64,000 nucleotides of DNA from Citrobacter youngae (GTDB lineage: Bacteria > Pseudomonadota > Gammaproteobacteria > Enterobacterales > Enterobacteriaceae), in contig NZ_RPOI01000001.1 of the NCBI RefSeq assembly GCF_003818115.1, forward strand, positions 21,291 to 85,290. The letters run 5' to 3'. The position numbers were made by a program, and so were the translations under genes. This document shows positions 1-7,964 of this stretch, piece by piece (the stretch's first letter is position 1; the number at the start of each line of letters is the position of its first letter). Under the pieces are notes generated by a model. That model was not told the origin of the DNA. It saw nothing but the letters and a program-made list of their open reading frames with translations, and did no database searches.

Positions 1-315
1 GAAAGAGAGGATCTGGCCCGCCAGCTGCAGCGCTAAAAATAAAAACTGCAGCATCAGGCCGAAAAGCATGCCCCACAGAAACTGCTCTGCGGTCAAAATA
101 ACGCTGTTGATCGACAGCAGGCTGTCAGGGACCGGATGGGGGATAAGCGGCGTAATGATGAAGGCCAACGCCAGGGATAAAATAATGCGTATCCGCACCG
201 TTAGCGCGGCGTTATCCAGTACCGGGGCGTAGTGAATAAACGCCATAATGCGCACGAACGGAAACCACATGCCCAGTATCAGGTTACTTAACTGTGTGAC
301 GTCTGTTTCGCGCAT
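1..315 (-). CDS. lfiR: LfiR, lateral flagellar export gate protein (FliR family), partial
   Basis: N-terminal 105 residues of a FliR-type inner-membrane protein; the rest lies beyond the left edge. It starts with ATG at 315, immediately after the lfiQ stop codon (317-319). The visible part is very hydrophobic and contains the family's early arginine followed by a membrane segment (FVRIMAF), then a second run (RIRIILSLALAFIITPL). FliR packs with FliP and FliQ in the core of the type III flagellar export gate. It belongs to the minus-strand run lfiM-N-P-Q-R. Family assignment rests on hydrophobicity and gene order. Confidence 0.85.
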   Translation of the reverse strand, partial: MRETDVTQLSNLILGMWFPFVRIMAFIHYAPVLDNAALTVRIRIILSLALAFIITPLIPHPVPDSLLSINSVILTAEQFLWGMLFGLMLQFLFLALQLAGQILSF

Positions 316-316
316 G

Positions 317-589
317 TCAGTGCACCAGAATGGCGGCCTGAGTGAACAGATGCACGCAGAGATCGCTCAACTGGACGATCATCCATTTTCCACATATACC
401 CAATACCGCGAGGGTGACGATAAGCCTGGGCAAAAAGCTCAGCGTTTGTTCGTTAATTTGCGTGACGGCCTGAAAAATGCTGACCAGCATCCCCACCAGC
501 AGGCTGGGAACGACCAGCACGCAGACCAAAATGATCACGACTTTTATACCGCTGGCGACAATATCTGCGGCTACATCAATGGTTAACAT
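317..589 (-). CDS. lfiQ: LfiQ, lateral flagellar export gate protein (FliQ family)
   Basis: Ninety-residue protein with two transmembrane helices (about 10-38 and 48-78), the normal size and shape of FliQ, a small subunit of the flagellar type III export gate. I chose the ATG at 589 (MLTIDVAADI) instead of an in-frame start 30 bases upstream, because it gives the standard FliQ length and N-terminus. It sits between lfiP and lfiR with short spacings, as in a translationally coupled operon. No defect is visible. Confidence 0.92.
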   Translation of the reverse strand: MLTIDVAADIVASGIKVVIILVCVLVVPSLLVGMLVSIFQAVTQINEQTLSFLPRLIVTLAVLGICGKWMIVQLSDLCVHLFTQAAILVH

Positions 590-599
590 GTCTTCTCCG

Positions 600-1358
600 T
601 TAGCCCAGTCCGAGACCACGAATGCTGGAGGTTAGTGTGCCGACGGTCAGCGCCCAGCCATCAATTAGCACAAACAGCATCAGCTTAAAGGGCAGGGAAA
701 CGATCAGCGGCGACAGCATCATCATCCCCATTGCCATCAGGACGCTGGCGACGATCAGGTCGATCACCAGGAACGGAATGTAAATCATGAAGCCTATCTG
801 GAAGGCGGTTTTGAGTTCGCTCAGTACATACGCCGGGACGACAATGGAGAGATCCTGATCGGCGGCATTACCTTTCGCGTTGGCGATCGTCATGATCTGC
901 GCAATCGCTTTTTTGTTAGTCTGCGCCAGCATAAAGCGCTTCAATGGCGAGGCGGCGGTGCTTAGCGCGTCAGGAAGCGTGATTTGATCGTTTTCAAACG
1001 GCACAACCGCGTGGTCGTAAATGTTGATCCAGATTGGACGCATCACCAGCATGGTTAACGACAGCGCAATGCCAATCAGTATGCGGTTCGGCGGCGTTTG
1101 CTGCAGCCCCAACGCCTGACGTAGCAGAGAAAGAACAATAATAAATCGCGTAAAGCAGGTCATCATCAGTACCAGAGTAGGCAGAATGCCCACCAGGGTC
1201 ATCAGGATCAGGACCTGGATTTTTACGCTGTACTCCTGGCTATTTCCGTGTGAAATCACATTCAGCAACGGGATATCTCCCCCTTGCGCGCAGGCAAAGG
1301 GAGAAAGGATGAGTAACGAGAAACCCAGTATAAGCGTGAGTGTTGGTACGCGTTTCAT
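600..1358 (-). CDS. lfiP: LfiP, lateral flagellar export gate protein (FliP family)
   Basis: 252 residues, the usual FliP length. A cleavable signal peptide (residues 1-25, ending AQG) is followed by the conserved FliP core: a hydrophobic segment near 45-70, the FIIVLSLLRQALG motif, a periplasmic part, and two C-terminal membrane helices with FMIYIPFLVIDL. FliP forms the export-gate pentamer with FliQ and FliR. Its start codon overlaps the lfiN stop, which indicates translational coupling. The gene appears intact. Confidence 0.95.
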   Translation of the reverse strand: MKRVPTLTLILGFSLLILSPFACAQGGDIPLLNVISHGNSQEYSVKIQVLILMTLVGILPTLVLMMTCFTRFIIVLSLLRQALGLQQTPPNRILIGIALSLTMLVMRPIWINIYDHAVVPFENDQITLPDALSTAASPLKRFMLAQTNKKAIAQIMTIANAKGNAADQDLSIVVPAYVLSELKTAFQIGFMIYIPFLVIDLIVASVLMAMGMMMLSPLIVSLPFKLMLFVLIDGWALTVGTLTSSIRGLGLG

Positions 1359-1726
1359 GGTGCCAGGTCGTTGATTTCATGCGTGTTGAATTCAAGGACG
1401 CGCAGGCCATATTTTTCATTGACCACCACCACTTCAGCTTTACCTAACAGGATATTGTTGACCTTAATATCCAGCGGTTCACCGGCGAGCTTGTCCATCT
1501 CAATGACGGTGTCGTCATCAATGTTCAGCAGATCGGACAGCATCACCTCCACGGAGGACACTTCCAGCGTGAGCGTGACCGGTATACGTTTCAGTAGTGA
1601 CATCGACTCGGAAAAACGGTCTTCTAAACGTGACACCAGCGTCTCTGTCACAGATGGTGCGGGGGATGTGGTCGCTTCGGGGGCTAACTCGAAGCCTTGC
1701 TCTAAAATATCTTCTGGCTTACTCAT
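1355..1726 (-). CDS. lfiN: LfiN, lateral flagellar switch protein (FliN family)
   Basis: 123-residue FliN-type protein. A short Pro/Thr/Ser-rich N-terminus precedes a SpoA (surface presentation of antigens) domain at about 45-120, with the typical strand pattern IPVTLTLEVSSVEVMLSDLL, GEPLDIKVNN and GKAEVVVVNEKYGLRV. FliN builds the C-ring with FliM and FliG and helps dock the export ATPase. It overlaps lfiM by eight bases upstream and lfiP by four downstream, within one operon. Confidence 0.93.
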   Translation of the reverse strand: MSKPEDILEQGFELAPEATTSPAPSVTETLVSRLEDRFSESMSLLKRIPVTLTLEVSSVEVMLSDLLNIDDDTVIEMDKLAGEPLDIKVNNILLGKAEVVVVNEKYGLRVLEFNTHEINDLAP

Positions 1727-2582
1727 AGGATTTCTCCGTCTTGCTCGTGAATTCGGACAAAAACAGTTTGTCTTTGTCCTCGACGATCAGGGCATTAAAT
1801 AATTCGGATTTCCCGATATAAACAGGGAAAGTATCAGGCATCGCAATAGGTAAAATATCCCCGGGTTTAATTGTCGTCAGGTCGGCAACATTGAGGGGGA
1901 TTTCTGCAATTTTCACGTTCATGGTCAGCGGCAGCGTATGGATAATTTCTTTGATCAGCGTTTTTTTACGCGTCTCAGCGCTGGCTTTATCAATCTGCTT
2001 TTTCTTTTCGCCGTGCTCGCTATGGCGGATTAAATTCAGAATGTAATCGGTATGGGAATCGTCCAGTAAGATGCGGAAACTGCAATTCTCCTCATCACCT
2101 AAAACGAATGTAAGCTGATATGCCCAATGTGTTTGTATGGTACTGCTGTCAGGTTTGAGCGTTAGCGGAATGCCAGATATATTTTTATTAAAAATAATAT
2201 TGCTCACATCCAGCGCCAGCCGGCTTCTCAGCCGGGTTTCTGTTTTTGTTGGTAAATTATTTTCTGACTTTTCGTCGGCAAGTGATGAAGTCAGACCATA
2301 AAAGTTACCTAATAGCATTAGCAATAGCGCGCGATCGATATCAAAGGCCAAATGCCCAACCTGCGAGACTAATAATTCCGCACTTTTATTGATAACGTCC
2401 ATCTCACAGTGTATTTTTCTGAGTGTTATATTTGTGCGATGTTTTTTTAGGAAATAGTTTCCAAGATGTGATTCGATTGTATCAAAATTACCCGTAAACA
2501 TAGTCGGCAGACGATGATATGGACGTCCAAGCCGGTTACCTTCAAGTTTAAAGATCCCGGGCGTTTGACTATATTTCAGCAT
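1719..2582 (-). CDS. lfiM: LfiM, lateral flagellar switch protein (FliM family), lacking the CheY-binding N-terminus
   Basis: 287 residues, shorter than the roughly 335 of E. coli FliM. The C-terminal 80 residues form a SpoA domain (TTIKPGDILPIAMPD), which supports FliM identity. The N-terminus is MLKYSQTPGIFK. It shows neither the LSQxEIDALL motif, which binds CheY-P in chemotaxis-controlled FliM, nor the GGDG loop of the middle domain (the matching place reads LLGNFYGLTS). By family knowledge this switch should be unable to bind CheY-P by the usual route. The gene heads the operon lfiMNPQR. Its base composition is more AT-rich than that of the neighbouring lfi genes. Confidence 0.85.
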   Translation of the reverse strand: MLKYSQTPGIFKLEGNRLGRPYHRLPTMFTGNFDTIESHLGNYFLKKHRTNITLRKIHCEMDVINKSAELLVSQVGHLAFDIDRALLLMLLGNFYGLTSSLADEKSENNLPTKTETRLRSRLALDVSNIIFNKNISGIPLTLKPDSSTIQTHWAYQLTFVLGDEENCSFRILLDDSHTDYILNLIRHSEHGEKKKQIDKASAETRKKTLIKEIIHTLPLTMNVKIAEIPLNVADLTTIKPGDILPIAMPDTFPVYIGKSELFNALIVEDKDKLFLSEFTSKTEKSYE

Positions 2583-3175
2583 GGTGCACTTTCTCAGCTG
2601 TAATTTCTGGGGCGGATGAGTTGATATCGAATTCCGCGGTTATCAAAGAAAATACAAATCCATTTAATTTATGGTTCATCCTTGACGCTATTCTCATATT
2701 GTTAAAGTCCATTAAGTATGAAATGCGGTACCTACTCACGTCTATGAAGTAGGGCTGGATATTAGATATTTTACCCCTTGGCTCTGCAAGTTATTAATGG
2801 TGTCAGGTTATAATTAAAAAATAATTAATTGCATACATGTGATGTATCCATCTAACAGTCTTGCCTTGTTAAGGCATGTTCAATACACCTTTTTTATGTT
2901 AAAAGTTACATAAGCTATTGTTTTGTATGAAATAATATTTTTATTATCTTTTAATTTAAGATTGTTAATAGCGCCAGTGTTAGTATTTTTTTAGGAAAAA
3001 CCCTATTTGAAAATAGTCTTCGATAGGGCTGCCCTTTGAAAGGGCGGTAAAACATGAGCAAGGATGGGATTAAGACATGGCACGGGCGATATCTATTATT
3101 CGATGATTGTGCTTTGGAATGATTTGTATATTTCTCGTAACGGATGTTAACTTTACTTCTAAGTGTAAAATAATC
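2583..3175. other. lfiM-lafK divergent intergenic region with tandem inverted repeats
   Basis: About 590 AT-rich bases without a credible gene separate lfiM from the activator gene lafK. Two adjacent inverted repeats lie at 3001-3045: CCCTAT/ATAGGG (3001-3006 with 3023-3028) and GCCCTTT/AAAGGGC (3031-3037 with 3039-3045). They may be a leader structure or an operator for lafK. I searched for GG-N10-GC promoters toward lfiM and found none within about 300 bases of its start. The promoters for both directions must lie here but I cannot place them. Confidence 0.5.
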
Positions 3176-4162
3176 ATGTTTGAACTTATTGCCGAAGCAG
3201 CCTCCAGTATCAATGTTTTTTCAATGGCAAAGCGTATTGCTGCGTTTAATGTTCCAGTGCTTATCCATGGTGAAACCGGTACTGGTAAAGAATGTATCGC
3301 TAAATTTATCCATTCAATTGCATTCGCGCAGGAGCCTCAGGCACCTTATATTGGGGTGAACTGTGCCGCCATTCCTGAGAATATGCTCGAAGCCACGTTG
3401 TTTGGTTATGATAAAGGTGCATTCACCGGAGCGGTGGCTACCGTGCCGGGAAAAATGGAATTAGCCAATAACGGCACTTTATTGCTGGATGAGATCGGCG
3501 ATATGCCTTTAGCGCTTCAGGCTAAAATATTACGTGTATTGCAGGAGCAACAGGTTGAGCGCTTAGGCAGTAACCGTACAATCAAACTGAACTTCCGTTT
3601 AATTGCCTGTACCAATAAGAATCTTGAAGAAGAGGTGGCCGCAGGACGCTTCAGAGAAGATCTCTATTATCGCATGTCCGTTATTCCGCTGACGATGCCG
3701 CCGCTGCGCGAGCGCATGGAAGACATTATTCCGCTGGCGGAGTCTTTTATCAAAAAATACTCCACGGTGCTGGTTAAAAATATCAAGCTTTCTGAATCGT
3801 CACGCCGGGCATTACTCAGCTACGGATGGCCGGGTAACGTGCGTCAGCTCGAGAATGCTATACAACGGGGAATGATCCTGAATCGTGATGGCGTCATTTA
3901 TCCCGATACTTTAGGTCTGCCATCCATTGAATATGATTCCTGGAGCGAGCCGCAATGGCAGCCAAAGCCCAGTATGCCAGTAACGACCAGCGATAATCTG
4001 GGTCAGCATGGCCGTAGCGCACAATATCAATATATCGCTGACCTGATGCGTAAATATCAGGGCAATAAAACCAAAATTGCTGATTTATTAGGCATTACCC
4101 CACGCGCGCTTCGTTATCGTCTGGCGTCAATGCGAAAGCAGGGAATCGAGATTTTTTCCTGA
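3176..4162 (+). CDS. lafK: LafK, sigma-54-dependent activator of lateral flagellar genes
   Basis: Enhancer-binding protein of the NtrC/FleQ type. With the ATG at 3176 it has 328 residues; in-frame starts at 3107 (TTG) and 3119 (ATG) would add 23 or 19 residues that match no domain. Walker A GETGTGKE is at 32-39, the sigma-54-contacting GAFTGA loop at 81-86, and Walker B LLLDEIGDMP follows. The C-terminus has a Fis-type helix-turn-helix (KTKIADLLGITPRALRYRL). No receiver domain precedes the AAA+ domain, so activity is probably set by its amount or a partner rather than by phosphorylation. The lfiE, lfgB and lafB promoters are its likely targets, and probably also the fliB-like promoter. Confidence 0.93.
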   Translation: MFELIAEAASSINVFSMAKRIAAFNVPVLIHGETGTGKECIAKFIHSIAFAQEPQAPYIGVNCAAIPENMLEATLFGYDKGAFTGAVATVPGKMELANNGTLLLDEIGDMPLALQAKILRVLQEQQVERLGSNRTIKLNFRLIACTNKNLEEEVAAGRFREDLYYRMSVIPLTMPPLRERMEDIIPLAESFIKKYSTVLVKNIKLSESSRRALLSYGWPGNVRQLENAIQRGMILNRDGVIYPDTLGLPSIEYDSWSEPQWQPKPSMPVTTSDNLGQHGRSAQYQYIADLMRKYQGNKTKIADLLGITPRALRYRLASMRKQGIEIFS

Positions 4163-4171
4163 ATCAGTCTG

Positions 4172-4187
4172 TGGTACCGAGAACGCT
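4172..4187 (+). promoter_or_regulatory. Possible sigma-54 promoter of lfiEFGHIJ
   Basis: TGG at 4172-4174 and GCT at 4185-4187 have the GG-N10-GC spacing of a -24/-12 promoter, 22 bases before lfiE. The flanking positions (TGGTACC, ACGCT) match the consensus only moderately, so this is the weakest of the four sigma-54 candidates. Its location at the head of an operon directly after lafK supports it. Confidence 0.5.
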
Positions 4188-4209
4188 TTTTTAATTTTAA
4201 GAGTAGGTC

Positions 4210-4572
4210 ATGAGCATAAATACGATAGCCCCAGCCAGTACGATGCAGACGCAGATGATGCAGGACATGCAGCAGATGAAAGCGGTCGCACAGGCGCCCG
4301 TCCTTTCACCGATGCAGATTAACGCAGTGGGTGCACAGTCTGCATCATCTCCGGTCTCATTCGATCGTGTGATGCAGGGCGCGCTCAATCATGTTGATCA
4401 ATTTCAGCAGGTTGCAGAGCAAAAACAAACGGCCATTGAGATGGGGAAAAGCGATGACCTGGCGGGAGCCATGATTGCCAGTCAGCAGGCATCATTATCG
4501 TTTTCTGCGCTGGTACAGGTCAGAAATAAAGTTGCTTCCGGATTCAACGACCTGATGAGCATGTCAGTCTAA
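4210..4572 (+). CDS. lfiE: LfiE, lateral flagellar MS ring-rod junction protein (FliE family)
   Basis: 120 residues. The C-terminal half carries the FliE signature (FDRVMQGALNHVDQFQQVAEQKQ, then DDLAGAMIASQQASLSFSALVQVRNKV); the N-terminal 45 residues are Met/Gln-rich and variable. FliE links the MS ring to the proximal rod and is an early export substrate. First gene of the plus-strand operon lfiEFGHIJ, four bases before lfiF. A GTAGG-like ribosome binding site precedes the ATG at 4210. Confidence 0.92.
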   Translation: MSINTIAPASTMQTQMMQDMQQMKAVAQAPVLSPMQINAVGAQSASSPVSFDRVMQGALNHVDQFQQVAEQKQTAIEMGKSDDLAGAMIASQQASLSFSALVQVRNKVASGFNDLMSMSV

Positions 4573-4576
4573 CGCT

Positions 4577-6256
4577 ATGAATGAATTAATAAAAAAACTC
4601 ACTCAGTTTTTACCCTCGTTCTCTTTCAAACCCGATGGTAATAAACGCCTGGCGTTACTGGCGGCGGCAGCTCTTGCAGCGACCGCCATTATTGTTAGCG
4701 TGCTGTGGAATAGTAACCACGGCTATGTTTCGCTGTACGGTAGTCAGGAAAATCTCCCGGTTTCGCAAATCGTCACCGTACTGGATGGTGAAAAACTGGA
4801 ATACCGTATTGACCCGCAAAGTGGGCAAATTCTGGTTCCGGAAGACGCGCTGTCGAAAACGCGGATGACGCTGGCGGCGAAAGGTGTGCAGGCCATGCTG
4901 CCCAGCGGCTACGAGCTGATGGATAAAGACGAAGTGCTGGGCGCCAGTCAGTTTGTGCAAAACGTCCGTTACAAGCGGAGTCTGGAAGGTGAACTGGCGC
5001 AGAGTATCATGACGCTGGATGCCGTTGAGAGCGCCCGCGTGCATCTGGCGCTGAATGAAGAGAGTTCATTTGTCGTCAGCGACGAGCCGCAAAACAGCGC
5101 CTCTGTGGTGGTGCGTCTGCATTACGGCAGCAAGCTGGATATGGACCAGGTGAATGCCATTGTGCATCTGGTGTCTGGCAGCGTGCCCAATCTGAATGCG
5201 TCGAAGGTCAGCGTTGTCGACCAGGCGGGGAATTTACTCTCTGAAGGTATTGGCGCGGGAGAAGCCGTCTCTGCAGCGACGCGTAAGCGCGACCAGATCC
5301 TCAAAGATATTCAGGATAAGACCCGCGCCAGCCTTGCCAATGTCCTCGACTCGCTGGTCGGAACCGGTAATTACCGGGTGAGCGTGATGCCGGATCTCGA
5401 TCTGAGCAATATCGACGAAACCCAGGAGCATTACGGCGATACGCCGAAGGTGAATCGTGAAGAAACGGTACTCGATAGCGACACCAACCAGATCGCCATG
5501 GGGATCCCCGGCTCGCTGAGCAATCGTCCTCCGCTGGCGCCAAACCAGGTGGGAAATGGCGCTACCGCGACGACGCCTGAGGAGTCTCGCCAGCCAGCCG
5601 CGCTGTCAAAGCATAGCGAGAACAAGCGCGACTACTCGTGGGATCGTAGCGTTGAGCATATCCAGCATCCTGGTTTTGACATTAAGCGTTTAAATGTGGC
5701 CGTGGTGCTTAATCAGAGCGCGCCTGCACTGAAGAGCTGGAAACCGGAACAAACTACGCAATTGACGGCGCTGCTCAATAACGCCGCCGGGATTGATGCT
5801 AAGCGTGGCGACAATCTGTCGTTATCGCTGCTCAATTTTGTCCCGCAGTCGATCCCTGTCGAGCCTCAGCTCCCGTTGTGGAAGGATGACAGCGTTCTGG
5901 CCTGGGTACGTTTAATTGGCTGCGGTCTGCTGGCGTTGTTGTTGCTGCTGTTTGTTGTACGCCCGGTTATGAAGCGTTTGACCGCCGAACGTCGCCGCAC
6001 CACAGCACCCGAGCTGGCGCTGGACACCACAGCGATGGCGATCCCTGCGGATACGCCCCATTTTGCGGCTGCTGAAGACGAACGCAAAAATATCGAACTG
6101 CCTTCTTTCCCTGGTGACGACAGCCTGCCTTCGCAGAGTTCTGGTCTGGAAGTGAAGCTGGAGTTCCTGCAAAAACTGGCGATGAGCGACACCGATCGCG
6201 TAGCTGAAGTTCTCAGACAATGGATTACCAGCAATGAGCGAATTGACAATAAATAA
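4577..6256 (+). CDS. lfiF: LfiF, lateral flagellar MS-ring protein (FliF family)
   Basis: 559 residues, full FliF length. Transmembrane segments at about 24-44 and 440-465 flank the large periplasmic YscJ/FliF ring-building region (DEVLGASQFVQNVRYKRSLEGELAQS is diagnostic) and a Pro/Thr-rich middle part near 300-345. The C-terminal cytoplasmic tail (VKLEFLQKLAMSDTDRVAEVLRQWI) is the FliG-binding region. FliF forms the MS ring that anchors rotor and export gate. Its end overlaps the lfiG start by 23 bases. Confidence 0.96.
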   Translation: MNELIKKLTQFLPSFSFKPDGNKRLALLAAAALAATAIIVSVLWNSNHGYVSLYGSQENLPVSQIVTVLDGEKLEYRIDPQSGQILVPEDALSKTRMTLAAKGVQAMLPSGYELMDKDEVLGASQFVQNVRYKRSLEGELAQSIMTLDAVESARVHLALNEESSFVVSDEPQNSASVVVRLHYGSKLDMDQVNAIVHLVSGSVPNLNASKVSVVDQAGNLLSEGIGAGEAVSAATRKRDQILKDIQDKTRASLANVLDSLVGTGNYRVSVMPDLDLSNIDETQEHYGDTPKVNREETVLDSDTNQIAMGIPGSLSNRPPLAPNQVGNGATATTPEESRQPAALSKHSENKRDYSWDRSVEHIQHPGFDIKRLNVAVVLNQSAPALKSWKPEQTTQLTALLNNAAGIDAKRGDNLSLSLLNFVPQSIPVEPQLPLWKDDSVLAWVRLIGCGLLALLLLLFVVRPVMKRLTAERRRTTAPELALDTTAMAIPADTPHFAAAEDERKNIELPSFPGDDSLPSQSSGLEVKLEFLQKLAMSDTDRVAEVLRQWITSNERIDNK

Positions 6257-7250
6257 CGGCAATAACAACAGCTACCTGGAACAGGCCGCAATTTTATTGC
6301 TGTGTCTGGGCGAGGAGGCGGCAGCCACGGTGATGCAAAAGCTCAGCCGCGAAGAGGTGGTTCGCCTGAGTGAAAACATGGCGCGTCTTTCTGGCGTGAA
6401 AACCAGTATGGCGAAAAAAGTGATTAATAACTTTTTTGATGAGTTCCGTGAGCAGAGTGGCATCAACGGCGCTTCGCGTTCTATGTTGCAAGGGATCCTC
6501 AATAAGGCGCTGGGAACAGAAATCGCCAGCAGCGTGATCAACGGCATTTACGGCGATGAGATCCGCTCGCGGATGGCGCGTTTGCAGTGGGTGGAACCGC
6601 GTCAGTTGGCGATTCTGATCTCAGAAGAGCATTTGCAATTGCAGGCTGTCTTCCTTGCCTTCCTGACGCCGGAGATCTCCGCCACGGTACTGTCTTACAT
6701 GACTGAGTCAGTGCAAAACGAGATCCTCTATCGGGTTGCCAAGCTCAACGATGTGAACCGCGACGTTGTGGATGAGCTGGATCGTCTGATCGAACGTGGG
6801 TTGTCGGTGCTGTCTGAACATGGTTCAAAAGTTAAAGGCATCAAGCAGGCCGCAGATATCGTGAACCGTTTCCAGGGTAACCAACAGGTGATCCTCGATC
6901 AGCTACGTGAACGCGATGAAGACGTTCTGGAGCAACTGCAGGATGAAATGTATGACTTCTTTATTCTGAGCCGCCAAAGCGACGAAGTGCGCCGTCGTCT
7001 GCTCGACGAAGTGCCGATGGAAGACTGGGCGGTGGCGCTGAAAGGTACCGAAGCGCTGTTGCGTCGTTCGATTTATGCCGTGATGCCTAAGCGTCAGGTA
7101 CAACAGCTGGAGGCGATAACGTCGCGCCTGGGGCCGGTTCCGGTGAGCCGTATTGAACAAATTCGCCGTGAAATCATGGGGATTGCTCGCGAGCTTGAGG
7201 AAGCGGGTGAAATTCAGCTACAGCTGTTTGCTGAACAGACGGCGGAGTAA
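6234..7250 (+). CDS. lfiG: LfiG, lateral flagellar motor switch protein (FliG family)
   Basis: 338 residues in the usual three-domain order: an N-terminal FliF-binding domain (LEQAAILLLCLGEEAAATVMQ), a middle domain with the EHLQ/QAVFLAFLTPE segment, and a C-terminal torque domain with the charged helix (SRQSDEVRRRLLDEVPMEDW) that meets the stator. FliG transmits torque from LafT/LafU and sets the direction of rotation. It starts inside the 3' end of lfiF, an overlap that suggests coupled translation and equal output. Confidence 0.96.
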   Translation: MSELTINNGNNNSYLEQAAILLLCLGEEAAATVMQKLSREEVVRLSENMARLSGVKTSMAKKVINNFFDEFREQSGINGASRSMLQGILNKALGTEIASSVINGIYGDEIRSRMARLQWVEPRQLAILISEEHLQLQAVFLAFLTPEISATVLSYMTESVQNEILYRVAKLNDVNRDVVDELDRLIERGLSVLSEHGSKVKGIKQAADIVNRFQGNQQVILDQLRERDEDVLEQLQDEMYDFFILSRQSDEVRRRLLDEVPMEDWAVALKGTEALLRRSIYAVMPKRQVQQLEAITSRLGPVPVSRIEQIRREIMGIARELEEAGEIQLQLFAEQTAE

Positions 7251-7253
7251 CAC

Positions 7254-7964
7254 ATGGCGATTGAAACCATTCGCGGTCGTTATCGATTACACCGCTTTCC
7301 CCCTCGCCAGCGCCATTTGCAGACTGAACAGCTTACGCCGGGGATCACACCGGCGGATTATCAGCGCCAGTTGATGGACGGCTTCCAGGAAGGTCTGCAA
7401 AAAGGCTTTGAACAGGGGATGACGGAAGGCCAGGAGCAGGGCTTTCAGGAAGGTCATCTGAAGGGGCACGATGAAGGCCGTCGTCAGGGATACACTGAAG
7501 GCAGCCTGGCCGGGCAGCAGGAAGGGCGCAAGCAATTCGAGCAGGCAGCCCAACCGCTGGAGGCCATCTCCGGCAAAGTGAATGACTACCTGGCGCACGT
7601 TCAACGTAAACAGCGGGAAGACCTGTTGCAGCTGGTGGAAAAGGTCACTCGTCAGGTGATTCGTTGCGAGCTGGCGCTGCAACCGACGCAGCTATTGTCG
7701 CTGGTTGAAGAGGCTATTTCGGCCTTTCCGGCGATGCCTGAGTCGCTACAGGTTCTGCTGAGCAACGAAGAGTTTAACCGCATTAAAGATGCCGCCCCTG
7801 ACAAGGTCGCTGAATGGGGGCTGACCCCATCCGCCGACCTGCAGGCGGGCGAGTGTCGGGTGATCACCGATAAATCCGAACTGGATATTGGCTGCGAGCA
7901 TCGGCTCGACCAATGCATGTCGGCGCTGAAAGAGTCACTTCTGCCGGAGCCAACGGGTGAGTGA
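7254..7964 (+). CDS. lfiH: LfiH, regulator of the lateral flagellar export ATPase (FliH family)
   Basis: 236 residues. The region about 38-90 has many glycines at four-residue intervals (EGLQKGFEQGMTEGQEQG and onwards), the GxxxG helix repeat characteristic of FliH. The C-terminal half has the FliH/V-ATPase E-like fold pattern (LLQLVEKVTRQVIRCEL). FliH holds FliI as a heterotrimer and delivers it to the C-ring and gate. It overlaps lfiI by eight bases. Confidence 0.93.
   Translation: MAIETIRGRYRLHRFPPRQRHLQTEQLTPGITPADYQRQLMDGFQEGLQKGFEQGMTEGQEQGFQEGHLKGHDEGRRQGYTEGSLAGQQEGRKQFEQAAQPLEAISGKVNDYLAHVQRKQREDLLQLVEKVTRQVIRCELALQPTQLLSLVEEAISAFPAMPESLQVLLSNEEFNRIKDAAPDKVAEWGLTPSADLQAGECRVITDKSELDIGCEHRLDQCMSALKESLLPEPTGE

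Noticed and set aside
3078..3094. TGGCACG-like start of a sigma-54 promoter before lafK
   Set aside because: TGGCACG is present but the bases ten further on are AT, not GC, so the -12 element is missing.
5866..6291. Minus-strand frames opposite the lfiF/lfiG junction
   Set aside because: Cys/Arg/Ser-rich shadow translations without start signals, inside two well supported genes.
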